Of a stretch of DNA of 64,000 nt, positions 52,022-59,363 are shown piece by piece. Location: contig CAMORN010000003.1 of assembly GCA_946623825.1 (NCBI GenBank), positions 32,776 through 96,775 on the forward strand, given 5' to 3'. This stretch comes from an uncultured Alphaproteobacteria bacterium. GTDB lineage: Bacteria; Pseudomonadota; Alphaproteobacteria; Rs-D84. Each line of letters starts with the position of its first letter. Positions within the stretch are counted from its first letter, which is position 1. Below the pieces are notes generated by a model, which did no database searches, was not told the origin of the DNA, and was given only the letters and a program-made list of their open reading frames with translations. The position numbers and the translations under genes are program-made.

Positions 52022-52882
52022 TTATTCTGATTTTTTATACATCAAATCAAAATTATGGATATAACTGAACGAAACACCAATTGAAGTGTTTGCACCATAA
52101 TCAGATATTCCCTTGGCATGGGCACGACGATATTTCACATATGGTCCCATTGTCAAATCACCCCAAACATTTGTATCAAGTCTGGCTTCTGCAAACAAAT
52201 CGTATGTATAATTATCAATAGATTCTTGCGAGAAAGACAAATATTTTCTGTAATATCCGTTTGTGCTGAATTTAACGCCTTCGCGAATTTGATATTCGAC
52301 ACGCCAACCACCTTCGACAGCGGATTTATTAACCTTTGCATCAGATTCTGTGAAATCATATTCATACACACCCACAATATATAAACTTTTTATAATATCA
52401 TGGTCGAACAAAGAAAAACCGGCATTTGGACGAATAATCTTACGACGTGGGTCGCCTTGGAATTCGGTTTCATATTGTGCACGCATAGTTGGTCCAATTT
52501 TGAAAGAATTAAAATCCCAACAGGCATACGCTAAATCAGATGAAAATAAAATTTTATCTGCACTTTCATCAACCGTAGATTTATCATTAAACGGTTTAAT
52601 TGTTTGTTTTCCATATTCCATAAACAAAGAATTGTCCCATTTAAATCTGTCAAAACCATATTCAAGTGCGACATCAAAAACACCCTTTGTGTTTTCTTGG
52701 TCAGTCGCCTTTAACGCTGCGATTGAAGAATTTTGATAATCTTTCGCATTTGCAATAGATGTTTTTGACCAATCAAGTCCGATGCGTCTGATATTCAAAT
52801 TAAATTTAGTATCTTTTGGTGAATCTTCTGCAAAAGAAACCATTGGCATCAAAGCCATCAAAACACATAATATTTTTTTCAT
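52022..52882 (-). CDS. Outer-membrane beta-barrel-like protein (286 aa)
   Basis: A signal peptide (1-18) precedes a mature chain of alternating hydrophobic/aromatic strands (for example FDVALEYGFDRF, GVYEYDF, LTMGPYVKYRR), typical of an outer-membrane barrel. It is the last gene of a three-gene minus-strand unit and is convergent with the subtilase (3 bp apart). Specific family not recognised. Confidence 0.7.
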   Translation of the reverse strand: MKKILCVLMALMPMVSFAEDSPKDTKFNLNIRRIGLDWSKTSIANAKDYQNSSIAALKATDQENTKGVFDVALEYGFDRFKWDNSLFMEYGKQTIKPFNDKSTVDESADKILFSSDLAYACWDFNSFKIGPTMRAQYETEFQGDPRRKIIRPNAGFSLFDHDIIKSLYIVGVYEYDFTESDAKVNKSAVEGGWRVEYQIREGVKFSTNGYYRKYLSFSQESIDNYTYDLFAEARLDTNVWGDLTMGPYVKYRRAHAKGISDYGANTSIGVSFSYIHNFDLMYKKSE

Positions 52883-52891
52883 TTATTACCC

Positions 52892-53518
52892 CTATTTCCA
52901 AATCTGTAAAACACCGCTGTTATCAGCATATCTCCACCCATATTCACGAATGGTCGCGGTAAATTTAGTTCTGTAATTCAAAGGCATTTTTGCAATAATT
53001 TGGTTTCCCTGTATTGAAACCGTGTCAATATTCATATTGTTTTCACGCACTAATCTTTTTATTTCAGCCCAATCAGAAATACCATTTTGAACAACAATGA
53101 ACAAAGAAAATTTTTCGCTGTATTCGTTATTTGGCACCCAATTTTGAACATTATTCGCAACCAACCACTGTTTCACAGCATCATTATCTATATTCATACT
53201 GATTGTCGCAGAATAAGTGTCGTTTGAAATCTGTTCATTTGAAACACTGGACGAAGATATAACGTTTATCAAATCATTACTTGATGTATTATTGACCAAT
53301 TCCGTCAATGCTTCTACATCCGTATATTTGGATAAAACAGAAATTAAAATCTGTCTGCGTGCAGAATTTATTGCCTTGGTTTTTGCCTCTGTTGCAGTAT
53401 CACTGGATTCGCGAACATTTACAGTTCCTTTTAATTCAACTGCAAATGTATCATGTCCACATATTGCACCAGTCAACGCAACAACAGATAATAATTTAAA
53501 TGCTAATTTCACGACCAT
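52892..53518 (-). CDS. Periplasmic protein of unknown function (208 aa)
   Basis: A signal peptide (about 1-26) is followed by a segment with repeated Ala/Lys/Arg helical pattern (EAKTKAINSARRQILISVL), as in periplasmic domains of the LPP20/FlgT_N type, and a second alpha/beta domain (residues 120-208). It lies between two barrel-type proteins with gaps of 5-9 nt, so all three are translated from one mRNA. It might help assembly or stability of the barrels; this is inference. Confidence 0.65.
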   Translation of the reverse strand: MVVKLAFKLLSVVALTGAICGHDTFAVELKGTVNVRESSDTATEAKTKAINSARRQILISVLSKYTDVEALTELVNNTSSNDLINVISSSSVSNEQISNDTYSATISMNIDNDAVKQWLVANNVQNWVPNNEYSEKFSLFIVVQNGISDWAEIKRLVRENNMNIDTVSIQGNQIIAKMPLNYRTKFTATIREYGWRYADNSGVLQIWK

Positions 53519-53523
53519 ACACC

Positions 53524-55020
53524 CTAGAATTTAACATTTATACCAGCACGGATTCCCATTGCTTTATAGATAGATTTTATTTCATCTTTATCTTCAATAA
53601 CCCAATTTGCTGCCTTATATTCATCTATTTTATCAATTTCGTCTTGTAAAACAATCTTTTCATAATCAGTCAAAACATTGTTTGCCAACGCGTTTGTGTA
53701 TAAATCATATAATTCTGTATAATGTGCAGAATTCATATATGTTTTTGCAGTTGCCTTTGACACAGTATAATAATCATATGTCAATCCCAATGTAAACGCA
53801 GTTGAATCTGTAATATTTGTTGACCAATTTGCATTTAAACCAATATGATATGCATCACCAAAACTGCCCTTGTCTTCTACGCTCTTTGGGTGTTGCCAAT
53901 CATAACGATATGGTTGGTCGCCTTCTGATTTATAAATTGGCAAACCGATTTCGATACCACCATAAACAAAATTATCTTTGTTTATTTCATATTCAGCATC
54001 AAATGCAACATAAGGTCCCATCCATGTAGTTTCATATTTATGGCTGGTTCCAGATTGTTCATAATAATATGTTCCACCGGTTCCAACACCAACAGAACCA
54101 GCAGGTATTTGTATTGTATCTGAAACCTGTGTAGAATCTGCGATACCATCACCGTCTGTATCAACTTGTTGTTCAACACGACCAGATATCACAGGATCAC
54201 CGCCACCCGATGGATAGAACAATAAAAATGGATCACATTGTAATTCACCCATATAACCATTTATACAGGTTATATATGGATAACTTGATGAAGATTCCAA
54301 TATATCTATTGCGACACCATAATTTTTCTTGGTTGTTAATTCATATTTCAAATAACGATAACCGACAGATGGTGTAATTTTTACACTGCCCCATTTAAAG
54401 AAATCTGTTAAACCAAACGCAGCATTAAATCCCATTTGTGTTCCGCCCTTGCTGGAACCGACAGACAACGCGTGTCCTGTCTGATATGCAAAAGGATTTT
54501 TATTTACATCTGTCCATTCCATATTTACATATCCGCCTTTGGTAATATCATCGTCCATCATATCTGTTTCGCCGTATTGCTTACCATATCTGGCACCAAC
54601 CTTGATTTGCATAGGTGTTGAATCACCAAAATAATAAATTCCTTCGCCAGAGATAACATTCCATGACAATTTGTCGTATGTTAATTTTGAACCTGCTGTT
54701 TTCATTTCAAAATCCCATGAAGCGAATTCATGGCTTAAACCACCACCAAGAACAAATCCTGTTTTTGCATTTCCTTTTTCAGATGTCTTTTTAGAAGTTT
54801 TTTTAACAACCTTGCGCGAAGTTGTTGTTTTTTGTTGCGCATAACCATTTTGATACATACTTGCATAATTTCCGCCACGGGAATTTGAATAATTATTATA
54901 ATAACTGCCCACATTTTTTTGGTACCCCAGTCCATTATAATATGTCCCCGCAGCCCCAGCCACAGCCGGTATCAGCGATAATGCAACGATATTAAATAAA
55001 GCACAAGATGTTTTTTTCAT
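53524..55020 (-). CDS. Outer-membrane beta-barrel protein, possibly omptin-like (498 aa)
   Basis: A signal peptide (1-23) leads to a Tyr/Asn/Gly-rich and a Lys/Thr-rich linker (to about 85), then a long beta-rich domain ending in INVKF, a good barrel C-terminus. Several stretches recall omptin proteases: an acidic TDMMDDD segment where omptins have their Asp pair, and the strand PYVAFDAEYEINKDNFVYGG followed by an Asp-His region (YDWQHP). The similarity is by eye only. A 30-residue C-terminal helical insert precedes the last strand. An extended -10 TGTGATATAAT (55049-55059, minus) and AAGGAAAG precede the gene. Confidence 0.6.
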   Translation of the reverse strand: MKKTSCALFNIVALSLIPAVAGAAGTYYNGLGYQKNVGSYYNNYSNSRGGNYASMYQNGYAQQKTTTSRKVVKKTSKKTSEKGNAKTGFVLGGGLSHEFASWDFEMKTAGSKLTYDKLSWNVISGEGIYYFGDSTPMQIKVGARYGKQYGETDMMDDDITKGGYVNMEWTDVNKNPFAYQTGHALSVGSSKGGTQMGFNAAFGLTDFFKWGSVKITPSVGYRYLKYELTTKKNYGVAIDILESSSSYPYITCINGYMGELQCDPFLLFYPSGGGDPVISGRVEQQVDTDGDGIADSTQVSDTIQIPAGSVGVGTGGTYYYEQSGTSHKYETTWMGPYVAFDAEYEINKDNFVYGGIEIGLPIYKSEGDQPYRYDWQHPKSVEDKGSFGDAYHIGLNANWSTNITDSTAFTLGLTYDYYTVSKATAKTYMNSAHYTELYDLYTNALANNVLTDYEKIVLQDEIDKIDEYKAANWVIEDKDEIKSIYKAMGIRAGINVKF

Positions 55021-55107
55021 AAGACTTTCCTTCTTTAATTTCTTCCTTATTATATCACAAAAAAGGTTGAAAAAAAAATACTTTTATAATATCTTATGAA
55101 AAAATAT

Positions 55108-55192
55108 GCGGGCGTGGCGAAATTGGTAGACGCGCAGCACTAAGGATGCTGTGGAGCAATCCTTGGGGGTTCAAGTCCCCCCGTCCGCACCA
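55108..55192 (+). tRNA. tRNA-Leu (anticodon AAG)
   Basis: Class II tRNA with long variable arm. Acceptor GCGGGCG pairs with CGTCCGC (one G-U), discriminator A and encoded CCA. The anticodon stem CAGCA/TGCTG encloses the seven-base loop CTAAGGA, so the anticodon is AAG. Bacteria usually have GAG here; an A34 in a Leu tRNA is rare and would need deamination to inosine to read more than CUU. Confidence 0.9.
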
Positions 55193-55253
55193 TACTTCTC
55201 TTTTATAAAAACAATCTTATGCTTAATTTTTTTGTAAAAAAATTAATTTTCCG

Positions 55254-55284
55254 CTTGCTCATAAAATCATAAATTTGCTAACAT
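55254..55284 (+). promoter_or_regulatory. Promoter of the 980-aa Cys-rich protein
   Basis: TTGCTC (55255-55260), 18 bp, TAACAT (55279-55284). The CTTGCTC-N14-TTGCTA layout matches the promoter at 5986-6016 of the paralogous gene. Confidence 0.5.
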
Positions 55285-55295
55285 CTATTCAAGGA

Positions 55296-58238
55296 ATGAA
55301 AAGGATAATACGGTTTTTTGTTGTATGCCTTGCTCTGTCTGTATTTCAGACGGGGGTTGTTTTTGGTGCAGACACCACAAAAACACAATCAAAACGCACC
55401 ACTGCAACCACTGTTGCAACAACTAAAAATTCATCGCGTTCAAATACATCTGTAAAACAATCGACCAAGGAACAATCAAAAGAATCTTTGAAAGATAAAG
55501 AACGCACACGCACCACAACAAATATCAACCGTTCATCTAATACGGCAATCAAAAATCGTACTGCCGCAACAACGACCATAAAAAATCAGGTTGTAAAACA
55601 ACGCCCAACGAATAATCAAAAAAAGCTTTCCACCGTATCCAGATCGGCGAATTCTTCACATACAACAAACACACAATCACAAAAAACAACCAGCGCACGC
55701 ACCACAACAAACAAAGCAACGGTTTCCCGTATCACCAGAACCCAAGCAATTTTAAACAATGATAAAATCGCCAATATCAAGGCTAAAAATTATTCTCAAT
55801 GTAAAACTGTGTTTTATGATTGTATGGATGAATTTTGCGCAAACAAAGACACAAATTTACGCAGATGCTCTTGTTCTGCACGAATTCATGAATTTGATAA
55901 CATCAAAAAACAATTGGCCGCAGTAGAAGATAAAATGTTGGATTTCAACCAACGCTTGTTAACCGTTTCATTGAAGAAAGAAGACGCGGCAGCTATTAAC
56001 AAAGCCAGCGAAGGCGAATTAGGATTTAATACAAAAGATAAATCCGAATCGGAAAAATTATTAAAGAAAATCACAAATTCTTTAAATTCTTCATCTGATT
56101 CAAAATTCAATAATGAAATGTCTTCTATATCACTTGATTTAAATATGGATTCTGCGTGGGATAATGTTGATTCAACATCTGGTATCGCAACAACATCTAA
56201 AAACGGTGTTGATTTGTATAATGCAGCCACACCAGTATGTATTGAAATGGCGAAAGAAGTTTGTTCCGAAGATGAATTAAATGTTGTTCAAGGTAACTAT
56301 AAACTCGCTATTCAACAAGATTGCAATACCGTATCAAAATCTTATGCAACACAATATACCCAAGCAATCAGCAAAATTCACGAAAGTGGCGCATTGCTTG
56401 ATATGGCGCGACTGAATACATATCAACAACAAAATTCTGACGATATTTTAACTTGCAAAAAGAAAATACTTGAACAATTAAATGATTCTTCTGTTTGCGG
56501 GAAAAATTTATACAAATGTTTAGACACAACAGGACAATACATAAACCCTGCCACAGGTGAAGCCTTTTTATCAAAGAATCTTTATAATTTGACAACATTA
56601 TTGACAACTCCGACTGGCAAAGAAACATGGTCCGGTTTAAAACAAAACGAAAAATTCGTAGCATTCTTAAATTCTAAAAAGGTCTATCTTGAAACAGCAA
56701 CAGAACAATGTAAAACATTCGCAGATGTCGTATGGAAAGATTTCTTGAATGATGCGTTGGGAAAAATTAAATTAGCACAAAACGCAAAACTTGAAGAAAT
56801 CAGACAAAGTTGCACAACATTGGTTGCAGAATGTAAAACAAAACAAACTAAAAATTTGTCTGATTTTGATGCGCGCGCCCTGTCAACATTTGGTGTTATC
56901 GCAGACACAACCGTAAATGCTTTGTGCGCCGATGTTCAAACATCTTGTTCTGATTTAATCGCAAACACGGGTGGCGGTGAAGATTTCTGGGAATCTGGAA
57001 TGGACGGAATCGCCCAAGATACAACTTTTGATAAAATTCTGGACACATGCACAACCGTTGGAAAAGATTGCTTCATTCAACAATGCAATGGTGCATCTGG
57101 TGATTTTGCATTATGTGAAAAATACACAGACCAACCACGTCGTGCAATCTTAACAAAACAAGCATGTTGGAATGAAATTAAATCTTGTGTTCAACAGGCT
57201 ATTATAAAAGATGTAGACAGATTTAATTTAACACATGTATGGAATCCTTTGCCTAAGATAACATCTACAAACACCGATGAAGATGATGAAGATAACGATG
57301 AAACCACATTGGTTACATATTGTGACACAACCGATGTTGCCTGCCAGATAACAGAATATATTTGGGGTCAATGTGAATACAAGCCAACTACACCTTTGGT
57401 ATATACAACAGATGACAAACACCAAGAATATAAATTATCAAACAGAATTTTAACACCTAAATCTGGCGAAACATTATTGTCTTGGCTGGCCTATAATACT
57501 GGCACAACGGATTTGAACAACAATTGTTCCGCATATAAATGCCCTGTCAATTTCATATTGAGAGGAAACAGATGTTTTGAAAAATATACCCCTGATGATT
57601 CCGAAAAAATATACGGGGTACCAGATGATGTTGCAATCGATACCATTGACGAACTTATTGCAATCACAAATGTATCGAACGGTATTAAAAACTATTGTGA
57701 AGGCGGTTATGATATGAAAGATTCTGATAACAACTGTTGTGTTGGTGGGCAAATATATACGGTACAAACATCTTCATCAAATTATAAAAAAATATGCATA
57801 CCAAACAATTCAATTGCAATTTATTTGACAACTTTGACCTGTTCTACAAAAGATGAAGGCACCTATGCTTCAGACTATTATAACTATTATTGTCCTGTGA
57901 AAAATATGGCTTCTGAATTATTCTGCATAGTAAATTCTTCTGATGTAACTACCCGCACATTAACGGTTAACGGTGGTCAATTATATTGTCCTGGATTTTT
58001 CATTATGATAAATTCATACGGCGATTATTTCATGCCACAATATTTAGATTTAAGTGATGAAACCCCAATCAATTCAGAAAACACGGTAGAAATGTTCTAT
58101 TACAACAGCACAGATACATCTAACCAATGCACTTATATATATGATACAAACACTCATTCATGGGGTTATGATGGCTGTACTGACGGTGTAAATAATAACA
58201 GTTCTGAATTAAATGTCAGATACAAAACTAATAACTAG
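55296..58238 (+). CDS. Large Cys-rich secreted protein (980 aa), paralogue of the 877-aa protein
   Basis: A signal peptide (about 1-25) is followed by a long basic Thr/Ser/Lys/Asn/Arg-rich disordered stretch (to about residue 165). The CKTVFYDCMDEFC and RRCSC motifs come next, then a helical domain with paired Cys, an acidic DEDDEDNDE linker (near residue 660) and a Cys-rich C-terminal part. Motif order matches the 877-aa protein at 6 kb; the basic region is longer here. I chose ATG 55296 (AAGGA directly upstream) over the TTG at 55275. The stop codon overlaps that of convergent pth. The function is unknown. Confidence 0.8.
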   Translation: MKRIIRFFVVCLALSVFQTGVVFGADTTKTQSKRTTATTVATTKNSSRSNTSVKQSTKEQSKESLKDKERTRTTTNINRSSNTAIKNRTAATTTIKNQVVKQRPTNNQKKLSTVSRSANSSHTTNTQSQKTTSARTTTNKATVSRITRTQAILNNDKIANIKAKNYSQCKTVFYDCMDEFCANKDTNLRRCSCSARIHEFDNIKKQLAAVEDKMLDFNQRLLTVSLKKEDAAAINKASEGELGFNTKDKSESEKLLKKITNSLNSSSDSKFNNEMSSISLDLNMDSAWDNVDSTSGIATTSKNGVDLYNAATPVCIEMAKEVCSEDELNVVQGNYKLAIQQDCNTVSKSYATQYTQAISKIHESGALLDMARLNTYQQQNSDDILTCKKKILEQLNDSSVCGKNLYKCLDTTGQYINPATGEAFLSKNLYNLTTLLTTPTGKETWSGLKQNEKFVAFLNSKKVYLETATEQCKTFADVVWKDFLNDALGKIKLAQNAKLEEIRQSCTTLVAECKTKQTKNLSDFDARALSTFGVIADTTVNALCADVQTSCSDLIANTGGGEDFWESGMDGIAQDTTFDKILDTCTTVGKDCFIQQCNGASGDFALCEKYTDQPRRAILTKQACWNEIKSCVQQAIIKDVDRFNLTHVWNPLPKITSTNTDEDDEDNDETTLVTYCDTTDVACQITEYIWGQCEYKPTTPLVYTTDDKHQEYKLSNRILTPKSGETLLSWLAYNTGTTDLNNNCSAYKCPVNFILRGNRCFEKYTPDDSEKIYGVPDDVAIDTIDELIAITNVSNGIKNYCEGGYDMKDSDNNCCVGGQIYTVQTSSSNYKKICIPNNSIAIYLTTLTCSTKDEGTYASDYYNYYCPVKNMASELFCIVNSSDVTTRTLTVNGGQLYCPGFFIMINSYGDYFMPQYLDLSDETPINSENTVEMFYYNSTDTSNQCTYIYDTNTHSWGYDGCTDGVNNNSSELNVRYKTNN

Positions 58239-58747
58239 ATTTTAATATCTTTTATAACAGATTTTATTGCTTTCAATTGTTCTTTATCAAATTTACCCAA
58301 CACCCAGTCAACTGGCGGAATTGGTGAATTAAAATCGCGCGGATGACCGATACCGATACGAATTCTTCTGTAATCATTTCCAACCAGCGCATCTATAGAT
58401 TTAATACCATTATGACCGGCACTGGACCCACCTACTTTTTCGCGTTTTTCACCAACCTTGATATCCATATCGTCATGAATCACAACCAGATTTTCAAGTG
58501 GTATTTTATAAAACTTCATAATTGCAGAAACCGAATCGCCACTGTTATTCATAAAAGTCTGGGGTTTAGCATATATAATTTTGTTATCTGAACTGCGTGT
58601 TGTCAAAGCCTGTTTTTCCTTCTTCCACACGGAATCCGCGCCACACAAAAAATCTATCGCCATAAAACCAACATTATGACGGGTAAGTTTATATTCATCG
58701 CCTGGATTACCCAAACCGACCACTAAAACAGGTTTATTTTCTTGCAT
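58235..58747 (-). CDS. pth: Peptidyl-tRNA hydrolase
   Basis: Pth releases peptides from peptidyl-tRNAs that drop off the ribosome. The motif GLGNPGDEYKLTRHNVGF with the catalytic His, KPQTFMNNSG with the substrate-binding Asn, HDDMD with the catalytic Asp, and GGSSAGHNGIKSI are intact. At 170 aa it is slightly short at the C-terminus. The rplY and ychF neighbours common elsewhere are absent. Its stop shares the four-base CTAG with the stop of the convergent 980-aa gene. Confidence 0.96.
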   Translation of the reverse strand: MQENKPVLVVGLGNPGDEYKLTRHNVGFMAIDFLCGADSVWKKEKQALTTRSSDNKIIYAKPQTFMNNSGDSVSAIMKFYKIPLENLVVIHDDMDIKVGEKREKVGGSSAGHNGIKSIDALVGNDYRRIRIGIGHPRDFNSPIPPVDWVLGKFDKEQLKAIKSVIKDIKI

Positions 58748-58794
58748 ATTCTGACCTTTATTTTATACTATAATATCATATAAAGGAGAAAAAT

Positions 58795-59343
58795 ATGAAA
58801 ATAAATTCAATATCTTTAATTTCTTTGGTTTCAGCCATCGCTTTGTCTACATCTGCCAACGCTGGTGCAGTCGCAGATTTTTATGCAGGTGCTATGTTGG
58901 GTGCCGGTGGAAACACATTATTTGCAGACCATGACAACAAATCTGATTCTTCTATGTTGGCGGGCGCAATGATTGGTGTTGATATTCCTTTGTTCAGAAT
59001 CGAAGGCGAATACAACTATTTAACATCTTCAAACATTCATGCAAATACAGCGATGGTAAATGCTTATTTTAAAATGCCATCTACATTGATTATGCCTTAT
59101 ATTGGTGCGGGCTTTGGTGTTTTGTTTGGTGGCGAACACGAAATTGATCATCACACAATAGATATGGATTCTGTTGCCGCATATCAGGGTATGGCCGGTA
59201 TCACATTGGATATTCCATTATTGCCTGTGAAATTTGATGTCGAAGGTCGCGTATTATACGCACCAAATGTATATGAAGAATTGGATATCAAACCAGATTT
59301 GATGGAATACAACCTTCGTTTAAAGGCACGTTATATATTCTAA
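58795..59343 (+). CDS. Small outer-membrane beta-barrel protein (182 aa)
   Basis: A signal peptide (1-23, SANA) precedes about eight alternating beta strands ending in RYIF, typical of OmpA/OmpX/Omp25-like small barrels. Strong ribosome-binding site AAAGGAG and TATAAT at 58769-58774. polA follows by 20 nt, possibly on the same transcript. Confidence 0.8.
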   Translation: MKINSISLISLVSAIALSTSANAGAVADFYAGAMLGAGGNTLFADHDNKSDSSMLAGAMIGVDIPLFRIEGEYNYLTSSNIHANTAMVNAYFKMPSTLIMPYIGAGFGVLFGGEHEIDHHTIDMDSVAAYQGMAGITLDIPLLPVKFDVEGRVLYAPNVYEELDIKPDLMEYNLRLKARYIF

Positions 59344-59363
59344 TATAAATGGGTATATGTTAA

